In this document: positions 15,682 to 24,294 of the stretch, piece after piece
How the letters are laid out: each line of letters begins with the position of its first letter
Numbering within the stretch: position 1 is the stretch's first letter
Assembly (NCBI GenBank): GCA_025936115.1
Contig: JAICTZ010000020.1
Span: 62,001-126,000, forward strand
Origin: Polyangiaceae bacterium
GTDB taxonomy: Bacteria > Myxococcota_A > Polyangia > Polyangiales > Polyangiaceae
Direction: 5' to 3'
DNA: 64,000 nt
Notes under the pieces: generated by a model
What the model was told of the DNA's origin: nothing
The model's database searches: none
The model's input: only the letters and a program-made list of their open reading frames with translations
Made by a program: the position numbers and the translations under genes

Positions 15682-17121
15682 ATGCACGAGCGCGTAAACT
15701 CCACGGTCATTTCGGCGGCACGACGGCCCGCCGGCCTTTTTTTTCGGCTTTTCCGCGCGAGGGCAGTGCGCACGCTCGCGCTCACCGCCGCGGCCTTCGC
15801 CGGCGGCGCCGTCACGTCGAGCCTCGCGCGCGCGCGGAGCGAGCGGCAGAGCCCCTACGCCATGATGGATCAGCTCGCCCGGGTGCTCGTCTGGATCGAG
15901 AACGAATACGTCGACCCGGTGGACCGCGCGAAGCTCATCGAAGGCAGCATCAAGGGGATGGTCGCGGAGCTCGATCCGCACTCGTCCTACATGGCGCCGG
16001 AGGACTACGGTGTTTTTCAGGGTGACACCGAGGGGCACTTCGGCGGCATCGGTGTCGAAGTCGATTTCTCGACCGACTCGGTGATCGTGATTACCCCGAT
16101 CGAGGGCTCGCCGGCGGAGCTTGCCGGCGTGCGTTCGGGGGATCGCATCATCGCGATCGATGGCCAGCTGGTGCGCGACAGGAGCCCCGCCGATCTCGTG
16201 CGCACGATGCGTGGCACGCCGGGCAGCCGCGTGCTCATCACGGTTCGACGCGATGGCGTCGATCACCTGCTCTACTTCACGCTCGTGCGCCGCATCGTCA
16301 CGGTGACGAGCATCTCGAGCAAGCTCTTGGCAGGGAAAATCGCGTACGTACGCGTGAAGACGTTCCAGAGCGGCACGCACGCCGAGCTCCTCGCGCACCT
16401 CACGAACCTGCGGGCGCGTGCCGGCGGCGGGTTCGCGGGCGTCGTGCTCGACCTACGCAACAATCCCGGCGGTCTCGTGAACGAAGCGAGCGCCGTCGCC
16501 GACGAGTTTCTCGACGGCGGCGTCATCTACACGACGCGGCGCCGGGGACAGGTCGTCGACGAAGTGCGCGCCGACGCCGAGGGCGTCTTGCGGCGCGGCC
16601 CTGCCGTCGTGCTGGTCAACGAATTTAGCGCGAGCGCGGCGGAGCTCGTCGCCGGTGCGCTGCACGACCAGCGGCGCGCGAGCCTCGTCGGCGCGCCCAC
16701 GTTCGGCAAAGGCTCCGTCCAGACGATCATCGATCTGCCCGGCGGCGCTGGCCTGCGGCTGACGACGCTTCGCTATTACACGCCGAGCGGCCAAGCCATC
16801 CAGGCGCGCGGCGTCACGCCCGACGTGCTCGTGGGCGGAGCGCCCGGCGACTACGGCATCGTGCGCGAACAAAACCTCGACAATCACCTACCCGCCGTCG
16901 AAGGCGCGCTCACCGAAACGCCGCCTCCCGTGCTGACGCCACCGTCCGGCGCCGCGGCTGGCAAGGGGCCGAAGACGACCGAGGACGTGGATCACGGTGT
17001 CATGCGCGACGTTCCAGCCGACCCACGCGGCGGTCCGGACCAAGCGCTCGCCACGGCGTACGCCATGGTGCTCAAGGCGGCAGCGACGCCGAACGGCGCC
17101 GCTCGGCCGGCGCGGCATTGA
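15682..17121 (+). CDS. ctpA: S41 family C-terminal processing protease
   Basis: 479 residues. The N-terminal signal/anchor (about residues 28-48) directs it to the periplasm or inner membrane. It is followed by the S41 N-terminal region (ENEYVDPVDRAKLIEGSIKG, LDPHSSYM), a PDZ domain at about 110-190 (GIGVEVDF, GLRSGDRI-like VRSGDRIIAIDG), and the Ser/Lys dyad domain. In FSASAAELVAGAL the catalytic Ser is residue 318, and Lys343 is in TFGKGSVQ; the 25-residue spacing matches Tsp/CtpA. These enzymes trim the C termini of envelope proteins. The Pro-rich C-terminal 80 residues have no assigned domain. It is convergent with the SIMPL gene. Confidence 0.94.
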   Translation: MHERVNSTVISAARRPAGLFFRLFRARAVRTLALTAAAFAGGAVTSSLARARSERQSPYAMMDQLARVLVWIENEYVDPVDRAKLIEGSIKGMVAELDPHSSYMAPEDYGVFQGDTEGHFGGIGVEVDFSTDSVIVITPIEGSPAELAGVRSGDRIIAIDGQLVRDRSPADLVRTMRGTPGSRVLITVRRDGVDHLLYFTLVRRIVTVTSISSKLLAGKIAYVRVKTFQSGTHAELLAHLTNLRARAGGGFAGVVLDLRNNPGGLVNEASAVADEFLDGGVIYTTRRRGQVVDEVRADAEGVLRRGPAVVLVNEFSASAAELVAGALHDQRRASLVGAPTFGKGSVQTIIDLPGGAGLRLTTLRYYTPSGQAIQARGVTPDVLVGGAPGDYGIVREQNLDNHLPAVEGALTETPPPVLTPPSGAAAGKGPKTTEDVDHGVMRDVPADPRGGPDQALATAYAMVLKAAATPNGAARPARH

Positions 17122-17166
17122 GACGCCGCGCAACGGCGCCGTGTACCGCGCGCGTACGCGCCAGCG

Positions 17167-17922
17167 TCACTTGAGCGCGAACGAAGCCGTGACGACGCCG
17201 AGCACGTCCTTGTCGAGCGTGCTCTTGTCGTTGTTGCCTTCGGCCGAGACATCGGTCGAAAAGGCGGGATTGATTTGCATGACGCCCATCCTCGCCGTCA
17301 GGAGCCCGCCGAGCCCCGCGCCCGTATTTTGCGCGATCTGCTCGGCCCGCAGGCGCGCGTCGCGTGAGGCCTCCGCGAGCATCTGAATCTTGAGCGCCGC
17401 GAGATTGGTGTAGATGTAGAGCGGCGCTTCCGAGTGCACGTAAATGCCGCGATCGAGCAAATCGGTGATTTCGCGCGACACTTTCTCGACCTTCGGGATG
17501 TCCTTCGAGGTCACGGTGACGTGCTGCTCGACGATGTACGAGCTCGTGACCTGCTCCTGATAAACGCCGTTCTGATCGCGCGGATGCACTTCCGACACCG
17601 CGGTGGCGCTCGTCGCGATCTCGGCGTCCGGGACGCCGTGTGTCTTCACGAACTGAAGCAGCACGGGCATGTCGGACGCGAGTTTCTTGTACGCGGCCGT
17701 CATCGAAGCGTCCTGCGAGCGCACGCTCGCCTCCCACACGATCGAATCGGAGCGGATCCGCCGCGTGGCCGAGCCCGTCACGGTGATGCGCTTCTCCTGG
17801 TGATGGATGCGAAGCGAATCGACGAGCGCGCGCCCGACCAGGCCCGCGGCCGCCACCACGGCCATGCCGACGACGAGCGCCCGCGCCAAAAAGAACAGCT
17901 CCGCCCGCGAGTTCGGTGTCAT
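17167..17922 (-). CDS. SIMPL (DUF541) domain protein
   Basis: 251 residues. An uncleaved or late-cleaved signal anchor at residues 8-36 is followed by the SIMPL domain (ITVTGSATRRIRSDSIVWEASV, NTGAGLGGLLTARMGVMQINP). Members are periplasmic or membrane-anchored, with a poorly known role. Some reports link the family to oxidative stress and outer-membrane integrity. It converges on the S41 protease and lies apart from the sdh operon. On the minus strand, TAGACT lies 11 bp before the start and no Shine-Dalgarno site is visible. Confidence 0.88.
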   Translation of the reverse strand: MTPNSRAELFFLARALVVGMAVVAAAGLVGRALVDSLRIHHQEKRITVTGSATRRIRSDSIVWEASVRSQDASMTAAYKKLASDMPVLLQFVKTHGVPDAEIATSATAVSEVHPRDQNGVYQEQVTSSYIVEQHVTVTSKDIPKVEKVSREITDLLDRGIYVHSEAPLYIYTNLAALKIQMLAEASRDARLRAEQIAQNTGAGLGGLLTARMGVMQINPAFSTDVSAEGNNDKSTLDKDVLGVVTASFALK

Positions 17923-18161
17923 GCGCGCCGCGGAGTCTAAGGCACGGGCGATACGAGCGGCAAATCGCGTGCGGTTTCCCGGCCCGGACGACGGTGCTCT
18001 GCGGCGCCTCGAACGCGACCCGGAAAGTCCAACGCACGTCCGGCCGGGGAACGCGGGTTACGCGCTCGGTGATCGGCTGCGAGTTTTCAGTCGCCGAAAT
18101 CGACGCCGCAGCGCGCGGCCGTTGGGCGGTTCGCGCTTGGCACGGCGACGCAGCGCCGGCG

Positions 18162-18917
18162 CTAGCGTCGCTTGCTGATGCCGAAGAGCTTCTGCCCGAG
18201 GTAGACGATGGGATCGAAGTAGCGGTCCACGACGCGCTCCTTGAGCGGAATGATCGCGTTGTCGGTGATGTTGATGTGCTCGGGGCAGACTTCGGTGCAG
18301 CAGCGGGTGATGTTGCACATGCCGGAGCCGAATTCCTTACGGATTTCGGGGATGCGGTCGTCCGCGTCGAGCGGGTGCATCTCGAGGCTCGCGAGGCGGA
18401 TCATGAAGCGTGGACCCACGAAGCGATCCTGACCGCCACGGTCGCGTAAGACATGGCAGGTGTCCTGGCACAGGTAGCATTCGATGCACTTCCTGAACTC
18501 CTGCACGCGATCGACGTCTTCCTGGTACATCCGGTGCTCGCCGTCGGCGTCGCGCGGCTTGGGCTTGAGCGGCCGGATGCGCTTATTTTGCCGGTAGTTC
18601 CAGGACACGTCCGTGACGAGATCCTTGATCACGGGGAAGGCCTTGAGCGGCTGCACCGTGATGGTCTCGTCCGGGCCGAAGACGTTCATGCGCGTCATGC
18701 AGGAGAGTCGCGGTCGCCCGTTGATCTCCATACTGCACGAGCCGCATTTGCCGGCCTTGCAGTTCCAGCGAATCGCCAGATCGTTCGCCTGCCGCGCCTG
18801 AACGCGGTGCAGCACGTCGAGCACGACCATACCGGGGTCCACGTCGACGTCGAACTCCTTGAAGTCGCCGCCCTGCGCGTCGCCGCGCCAGATCTTGAAT
18901 TTTCGGGTGGTGCTCAT
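18162..18917 (-). CDS. sdhB: Succinate dehydrogenase/fumarate reductase iron-sulfur subunit
   Basis: 251 residues. The N-terminal ferredoxin domain holds the [2Fe-2S] ligands in WNCKAGKCGSC and LSCMTRM. The C-terminal helical domain holds the other clusters (CIECYLCQDTCHVL; CNITRCCTEVCPEHI). The middle [4Fe-4S] loop CIECYLC and the extra Cys-rich segments fit the non-classical Sdh/Frd forms seen in anaerobes and deltaproteobacteria. It passes electrons from the flavoprotein to the membrane cytochrome b. It is the last gene of sdhC-sdhA-sdhB and lies 7 bp after sdhA. Confidence 0.95.
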   Translation of the reverse strand: MSTTRKFKIWRGDAQGGDFKEFDVDVDPGMVVLDVLHRVQARQANDLAIRWNCKAGKCGSCSMEINGRPRLSCMTRMNVFGPDETITVQPLKAFPVIKDLVTDVSWNYRQNKRIRPLKPKPRDADGEHRMYQEDVDRVQEFRKCIECYLCQDTCHVLRDRGGQDRFVGPRFMIRLASLEMHPLDADDRIPEIRKEFGSGMCNITRCCTEVCPEHINITDNAIIPLKERVVDRYFDPIVYLGQKLFGISKRR

Positions 18918-18924
18918 GTTGTTC

Positions 18925-20781
18925 TCAATCGTTGGGCGCCGCGGCGCCGACCTTGCCGGACTCGAGATCCTCGATCTTGGAGTTGGCGATTTCTTCCAGG
19001 TACGGGGCGGCCGGGGGGCGCAACACCTTTTCGCATTCCATGTGGCCGTCGGGGCTCTTGCGGCACACGATGTTGTACTTGACCCACTCGTCGCGCTCGC
19101 CTTCGTAGTCGAGCCGCGTGTGCGCGCCGCGGCTCTCCTGCCGCATGAGCGCGGAGCGCGCCACCGCTTCGGCCGTGACGAGCAGCGAGCGCATGCTCAA
19201 GGCTTCGTGCCAGCCCGGGTTGTACTGGCTCGTGCCGGCGGCCTTCATGTTCTTCGCGCGCTCGCCGAGCTCCTCGATGCCGCGGATGCCCTGCTTGAGC
19301 TCGTCCTCGGCCCGCACGATGCCGACCCCCTCCTCCATCACGTCCTGGAGCTTCTCGTGAAGCAGGTAGGGATTTTCGCCGCTCTCGCGGTTCAGGATCT
19401 CGGTCGCGCCGCGAATCGCGACCTTGATTTGTTCGTCGTCGGCCCGGGGGCTCGCGCCGAGGCTCCGCGCGTAGTCGGCCGCGCCCTTGCCGGCGAGCGT
19501 ACCGAACACGATCAGATCGGAAAGCGAGTTGCCGCCGAGACGATTGGCGCCGTGCATGCCCGCGCCGCATTCACCGCAAGCGAAGAGTCCGGGCACGCGC
19601 GTCATCTGCGTATCGGCGTCGACGCGCACGCCGCCCATGAAATAGTGGAGCGTCGGGCCGACTTCCATCGGCTCCTTCGTGATGTCGACCTCCGCGAGCT
19701 CCTTGAACTGGTGGTACATGCCGGGCAAGCGCCGCTTGATGAAGTCCGCGGGCCTGCGCGAGGCGATGTCGAGGAAGGCGCCGCCGTGCGGTGAGCCGCG
19801 GCCCGCTTTGATTTCTGCGCGGATCGAGCGCGCGACCACGTCGCGCGTGAGGAGCTCGGGCGGACGGCGCGCGTTCTTGTCGCCGTTGAGCCAGCGTGTC
19901 GCTTCGTCGACCGTGTCCGCGGTCTCGGCCGCGAACCTTTCCGGCACGTAGTCGAACATGAAGCGCTTGCCGTCCTTGTTGAGCAGGATGCCGCCGTCGC
20001 CGCGCACGCCCTCGGTGACGAGAATGCCGCGCACGCTGAGCGGCCAGACCATGCCCGTCGGGTGAAACTGCGTGAACTCGAGGTCCATCAGCTCGGCGCC
20101 CGCTTCGTACGCCAGGTACGTGCCGTCGCCCGTGTATTCCCAGGAGTTGCTCGTGACCCGCCACGCCTTGCCGGCACCGCCCGTCGCGAGAATCACCGCA
20201 CGCGAGCGGATCAGCACGAAGCGGCCCGTCTCGCGGTAGTACGCGAGCACGCCGGCGACGCGCTCGCCGTCCTTGAGCAAGCGGAGCGCCGTGCACTCCA
20301 TCAAGAAATCGATGCCCTGGTGCACGCCGTGATCCTGAAGCGTGCGAATCAGCTCGAGCCCCGTGCGATCGCCGACGTGCGCGAGGCGCGGGTAGCGATG
20401 ACCGCCGAAGTTACGCTGGCTGATGAGCCCCTCCTTCGTGCGATCGAAGACCGCGCCCCACTCCTCGAGCTCCTTGACGCGCGCAGGCGCCTGCTTGGCG
20501 TGGAGCTCCGCCATGCGCCAGAGGTTCAGGAATTTACCGCCACGCATCGTGTCGCGGAAGTGCACCTTCCAGTTGTCGCGCTTATCGACGTTGCCCATGG
20601 CGGCGGCCATGCCGCCTTCGGCCATCACGGTGTGGGCCTTACCGAGCAAGCTCTTCGAGAGCACGACCGTCTTCAGCCCCTGCGCGCTGGATTCGATCGC
20701 AGCGCGCAAGCCGGCACCGCCGGCGCCGATGACGGTGATGTCGGTTTCAATGGTTTTTAGTTCTGAGATGTCGAGAGACAT
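18925..20781 (-). CDS. sdhA: Succinate dehydrogenase/fumarate reductase flavoprotein subunit
   Basis: 618 residues from ATG 20781; longer frames upstream overlap sdhC and are not used. The Rossmann motif VIGAGGAGLRAAIES is at the N terminus. AHTVMAEGGMAAAMG carries the His expected to bind FAD covalently. The active-site region includes FTQFHPTG and RGSPHGGAFLDI. The C-terminal cap includes HEALSMRSLLVTAEAVARSA. It oxidises succinate to fumarate, or the reverse, and feeds the iron-sulfur subunit. It starts 6 bp after sdhC. Confidence 0.96.
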   Translation of the reverse strand: MSLDISELKTIETDITVIGAGGAGLRAAIESSAQGLKTVVLSKSLLGKAHTVMAEGGMAAAMGNVDKRDNWKVHFRDTMRGGKFLNLWRMAELHAKQAPARVKELEEWGAVFDRTKEGLISQRNFGGHRYPRLAHVGDRTGLELIRTLQDHGVHQGIDFLMECTALRLLKDGERVAGVLAYYRETGRFVLIRSRAVILATGGAGKAWRVTSNSWEYTGDGTYLAYEAGAELMDLEFTQFHPTGMVWPLSVRGILVTEGVRGDGGILLNKDGKRFMFDYVPERFAAETADTVDEATRWLNGDKNARRPPELLTRDVVARSIRAEIKAGRGSPHGGAFLDIASRRPADFIKRRLPGMYHQFKELAEVDITKEPMEVGPTLHYFMGGVRVDADTQMTRVPGLFACGECGAGMHGANRLGGNSLSDLIVFGTLAGKGAADYARSLGASPRADDEQIKVAIRGATEILNRESGENPYLLHEKLQDVMEEGVGIVRAEDELKQGIRGIEELGERAKNMKAAGTSQYNPGWHEALSMRSLLVTAEAVARSALMRQESRGAHTRLDYEGERDEWVKYNIVCRKSPDGHMECEKVLRPPAAPYLEEIANSKIEDLESGKVGAAAPND

Positions 20782-20786
20782 GGGCG

Positions 20787-21620
20787 TCAACTCCAGGTGT
20801 TGAGATCTTTGATCACGCCCATACTGACGAGGCGGACGTAGAGGTCGGTGAAGCCGACCCAGCAGAGGCTCAGCCACGCGAAGAGCATGTGGCGGCCGTT
20901 GAACCACGAGGCGCCTTTCCAGGCCTTGTACTTGACCGTGGCTTCGCCGCACGACATGCAGTCGGTGCGGCCGCCGATGAGGTGCCGCAAGGAGTGGCAG
21001 CCGAAGGTGTACGCCGCGATCAAGAGGACGTTGATCGTGAGGACGATGCTGCCGACGCCCACACCGAGCTGACCGTTCTTCGAGAAGCTCTGCACTGCGT
21101 CCCAACCGAGGACGACGATGAAGAAGAGCGCGAAGTAGAGCGCGTAGCGGTGGACGTTCTGGAAAATCAAAAACCCCGTCTCGCCCTTGTAAGCGGGACG
21201 CTCGCCGGGGCTCACGGCGCAACCGGGCGGCGAAGCCGCGAAGGAGCGGTAGTAGGCCTTGCGGTAGTAGTAACAGGTGAACCGAAACGAGAGCGGGAAC
21301 ACCAAGATCAAGAGCGCGGGCGACGCCGGAAAGAGCGGGAACTCCGGCCACCACGACGGCCACGCGCCGAACCACGCATGCTCGAGCGGAGCTCCGCCGG
21401 GCACGCCCTCCTTCACCAGCAAGAGCGGCGAGTACATCGGGCTCAGGTAGGGCGCCGCGTAATAGTGCGCGCCCTGGAACAGAGCCCAGGTCGAATAAGC
21501 AATGAAGCTACTGAACACGAGCACGGTGATGGTCGGGCCGACCCACCAAGCGTCGGTGCGCAGCGTGCCGCCGAGCTCGCGCGGGTGGCCGCCGAGCAGG
21601 GGAAGGTGCCGTGTCGTCAT
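20787..21620 (-). CDS. sdhC: Succinate dehydrogenase cytochrome b membrane subunit
   Basis: 277 residues from ATG 21620, with five predicted transmembrane helices (for example VGPTITVLVFSSFIAYSTWA, YALYFALFFIVVLGW, SIVLTINVLLIAAYTFGC). Several His residues (NVHRYALYF, CHSLRHLIGG) are plausible haem b ligands. It is longer than classical SdhC or SdhD and resembles the single fused membrane subunit found with non-classical Sdh/Frd. An unusual CMSC motif follows LRHLIGGRTD. It is the first gene of the operon and is divergent from lysR, with 71 bp between starts. Confidence 0.88.
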   Translation of the reverse strand: MTTRHLPLLGGHPRELGGTLRTDAWWVGPTITVLVFSSFIAYSTWALFQGAHYYAAPYLSPMYSPLLLVKEGVPGGAPLEHAWFGAWPSWWPEFPLFPASPALLILVFPLSFRFTCYYYRKAYYRSFAASPPGCAVSPGERPAYKGETGFLIFQNVHRYALYFALFFIVVLGWDAVQSFSKNGQLGVGVGSIVLTINVLLIAAYTFGCHSLRHLIGGRTDCMSCGEATVKYKAWKGASWFNGRHMLFAWLSLCWVGFTDLYVRLVSMGVIKDLNTWS

Positions 21621-21629
21621 GCAAGATGC

Positions 21630-21657
21630 TCTATAGCCCGCGGCCCTATAAGTCCAA
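21630..21657 (-). promoter_or_regulatory. Candidate sdh operon promoter
   Basis: On the minus strand, TTGGAC (21657-21652) and TATAGA (21635-21630) are separated by 16 bp. The -10 box ends 9 bp from the sdhC start, so any leader would be very short. Both hexamers are partial matches. Confidence 0.3.
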
Positions 21658-21669
21658 TGCAAAAGGTTG

Positions 21670-21697
21670 CTGCATATGATAAGCTTTGCTTATGCAG
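21670..21697. promoter_or_regulatory. Nested inverted repeat over the lysR start, candidate LysR site
   Basis: Outer arms CTGCATA (21670-21676) and TATGCAG (21691-21697) enclose inner arms ATAAGC (21679-21684) and GCTTAT (21688-21693). All arms pair perfectly. The block lies between the divergent sdhC and lysR genes and covers the lysR ATG at 21692. LysR regulators often bind such dyads next to their own gene, so autoregulation is likely by position. Confidence 0.5.
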
Positions 21698-22588
21698 ATC
21701 GAGACGCTCAAGGCGTTCTGCGACCTCGTGGAGTCGGGCAGCTTCACGCGGGCAGCCGAGCTGAACTTCGTCTCGCAGTCCGCGGTGAGCCAGCAAGTGC
21801 GCGCGCTCGAGCGACGTTTCGAGCGCCGCTTGGTCGAGCGTGGCGGCGGGCTCGGCGTCGAGCCGACGGCAGCGGGACGCTTACTTTACGAAGAGGGGAA
21901 GCTGATTTTGGCGCGCCTGCGCGCCCTCGAAGCAGAACTGCGCGAACCCGGCGGCGCGATGGCGGGCACCGTCCGCGTGGCCACCGTCTACAGCGTCGGG
22001 CTCCACGCCCTACCCCCGCACGTGAAGCAGTTTCTGCGCGAGCATCCCAAGGTTCAAATCCAGGTCGAATACAGCCGCACGGACCGAGTCGTCGAAGGCT
22101 GCCTTTCGGGCCACATTGATCTCGGCATCGTGGCTTTTCCGACGCGCCGCCGGCAGCTCGAGGTGATTTCTCTGCGCGACCAAGAGCTCGTCGTGGTGGT
22201 GAGCCCCGAGCACCGCTTGGCACGCCGTCAGACGGCGACCTGGGCGAGCTTGCGCGGGGAGGCTTTCGTCGCCTTCGACCGCTCCGTGCCCACGCGCCGT
22301 GCGATCGATCGCGCGCTTCGTCGCCACGGCGTGACCGTGCAGATCACGACCGAATTCGACAACATCGAGACCATCAAGCGTTCCGTCGAAGCCGGACTGG
22401 GCGTGTCGATCGTCCCCGAGGACACGGTCAGAAACGAGGTGCGCGCCGGTACCCTCGTGGCGCTCTCGCTCGGAGACGAGCGTTTGATGCGGCCCGTAGG
22501 TATCATCCACCTCCGGCGGCGAGAACTCTCGGCGCCCGCGCGGGCCTTCGCGGACCTGCTCGTTCGAGAGATGGGAGGATCGAAATGA
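21692..22588 (+). CDS. LysR-family transcriptional regulator
   Basis: 298 residues. The N-terminal winged helix-turn-helix is residues 1-60 (METLKAF-like opening, FTRAAELNFVSQSAVSQQVR). The effector-binding domain starts near residue 90 (TVRVATVYSVGLHALPPHVKQF, VEYSRTDRVVEGCLSGHIDLGIVAFP). It resembles the CysB/CbbR-type sub-branch; the effector is unknown. It is divergent from sdhCAB and overlaps the cytochrome P450 gene by 4 bp, so it may control either. No ribosome site is seen before ATG 21692. Confidence 0.93.
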   Translation: MQIETLKAFCDLVESGSFTRAAELNFVSQSAVSQQVRALERRFERRLVERGGGLGVEPTAAGRLLYEEGKLILARLRALEAELREPGGAMAGTVRVATVYSVGLHALPPHVKQFLREHPKVQIQVEYSRTDRVVEGCLSGHIDLGIVAFPTRRRQLEVISLRDQELVVVVSPEHRLARRQTATWASLRGEAFVAFDRSVPTRRAIDRALRRHGVTVQITTEFDNIETIKRSVEAGLGVSIVPEDTVRNEVRAGTLVALSLGDERLMRPVGIIHLRRRELSAPARAFADLLVREMGGSK

Positions 22589-23955
22589 ACAACGCCGGTC
22601 TCGCAACGAAGAGCGTGAAAACGGCGCCCGAGCTCATGGGCGTGCGCGGCTTGTTCTACTTCGCGAAGGATCCGCTCGCGGCGTTCACGCACGCCGCGCG
22701 GACGCACGGCGACGTGGTCGGCTTTGCGCGGACGGGCCGCAGCTACATCCTGCTGAGCCACCCCGACGACATCGAGGCCGTGCTCCACTACCGCGGCGAC
22801 GAGCTCAGAAAGGACTTCTTCACGCGCTCGCTCGGCGCGATTTTCGGCGAGGGTCTGCTGAACGCCGAGGGGGCTCACTGGAAACATCAGCGCAAGCTGA
22901 TGGCTCCGACGTTTCAGCCGCGCGAGCTTTCCGGCTTCGCGACGAGCATGGTCGCCTGCACGGACGAGCTCTGCGCGAGCTTTGCCGAGGGCGACCTGCG
23001 GGACGTGCACGCGGACGCCATGCATCTCGCACTCGACATCGTCGTTCGCACCTTGTTCGGCTCCACGTTCAAGCGCTTCGACGACGTGGAGCGCGCGCTC
23101 GGCGGAATTTCCGACGAATATCGGCAGCTGTGGCAGACCTGGCGGGCGCTCGTGCCGACCTGGGTGCCACTGCCGAATCACGCGCGCTTGCGCCGCCGGC
23201 GCGCGGAGCTCGACGCGATCTTGTTCGAGCTCATCCAGAGCAAGCGGGCGGCGCCGAGCGACGACTTGCTCTCGCACCTGATCGCGCTCACCGACGACGA
23301 GGGCCGCGGCATGAGCGACGAGCAGCTGCGCGACGAGTCGATGACGCTCTTTCTCGCCGGGCACGAGACCACGGCGCTCGGGATTACCTACATGTTCAGG
23401 CTGCTCGCCGAGCATCCGGAGGCGTACGCGCGCGTCGTCGCCGAGGTGGACGCGGTCCTCGGTGATCGCCCCCCGACGCGCGCCGACGTCGAACGGCTAC
23501 CCTTCGCCAACGCCGTGGTGCGCGAAGCGCTCAGGCTCTACCCACCGGTCTGGGCCAGCGCACGGCAAGCGACGGCGGACGTCGTGCTCAGCGGCGTACC
23601 GATCCCGAAAAATGCCCACGTGATCTTCAGCCAATGGGTCGTCCAGCGCGACGCGCGCTGGTTTCGGGAGCCGGAGCGCTTCCGCCCCGAGCGCTGGCTC
23701 GGGGATGAATGCGCGAATTTGCCGCGGTTCGCCTATTTTCCGTTCGGCGGCGGCCCGCGCGTCTGCATCGGCCAGCATTTTGCTCTGCTCGAGCTCGTGC
23801 TCGTCCTTTCGCGCACGAGCCAAAAAGTGATGTTCGAGCCCTCGGGGGAGCCGCTCACGCTCGGACCAGTGGTCACGCTGAGGCCGACCGGCCCCGTTCG
23901 CCTGCGCGTGACTCGCCGCTCTCGCCCAGAAGCGCCACGCGCCGCCGCCGAATAG
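22585..23955 (+). CDS. Cytochrome P450
   Basis: 456 residues, soluble. All P450 marks are present: I-helix AGHETT, K-helix EALR with RLYPP, PERFRPERW, and the haem loop FPFGGGPRVCIG with Cys394 as the haem ligand. Its length and motifs fit the CYP102/CYP4-like group that accepts fatty or bulky hydrophobic substrates; this is a family-level inference. The ATG overlaps the lysR stop (ATGA) and has GGAGG 9 bp upstream. No ferredoxin or reductase partner is adjacent, so electrons must come from elsewhere. Confidence 0.95.
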   Translation: MNNAGLATKSVKTAPELMGVRGLFYFAKDPLAAFTHAARTHGDVVGFARTGRSYILLSHPDDIEAVLHYRGDELRKDFFTRSLGAIFGEGLLNAEGAHWKHQRKLMAPTFQPRELSGFATSMVACTDELCASFAEGDLRDVHADAMHLALDIVVRTLFGSTFKRFDDVERALGGISDEYRQLWQTWRALVPTWVPLPNHARLRRRRAELDAILFELIQSKRAAPSDDLLSHLIALTDDEGRGMSDEQLRDESMTLFLAGHETTALGITYMFRLLAEHPEAYARVVAEVDAVLGDRPPTRADVERLPFANAVVREALRLYPPVWASARQATADVVLSGVPIPKNAHVIFSQWVVQRDARWFREPERFRPERWLGDECANLPRFAYFPFGGGPRVCIGQHFALLELVLVLSRTSQKVMFEPSGEPLTLGPVVTLRPTGPVRLRVTRRSRPEAPRAAAE

Positions 23956-24002
23956 GAAGCAATTCGCAGCCGACACGGTAGGATGCCGGCTGGAGGCTGC
24001 GG

Positions 24003-24227
24003 ATGGCTTTACTTGGTGTATCGAGAGGGCTCGTCTTTTTCGTGTTCGCTGCGCTCGCGACGGCCTTCAAATTCACGATCCGCGACGTCGAGGCCGGCAG
24101 TTACAGCTTGGACTACGAGATTTTTGCGCCGAACTCGACCTCGGCCGATCCCGAATTCGAAGGCACGTCGACCAACACCTTTACGGTAGCCGACGGCCAG
24201 GACCTCGAATTTTCGCCGGCGTTCTAG
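24003..24227 (+). CDS. Small exported protein of 74 residues
   Basis: ATG preceded by GGAGG with 6 bp spacing, one of the clearest ribosome sites in the window. Residues 4-22 (LGVSRGLVFFVFAALATAF) form a signal peptide or anchor. The rest is polar and acidic (TIRDVEAGSYSLDYEIF, ADGQDLEFSPAF), compatible with a short beta-rich domain. I do not recognise it. It lies 47 bp after the P450 and may be its last operon gene. Confidence 0.6.
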   Translation: MALLGVSRGLVFFVFAALATAFKFTIRDVEAGSYSLDYEIFAPNSTSADPEFEGTSTNTFTVADGQDLEFSPAF

Positions 24228-24294
24228 GCATTCCCGAAAGCCCCGCGCAACTCGGCGCGCGGGCGGACCGATGCGGGGACGGTGGTACACTCCC

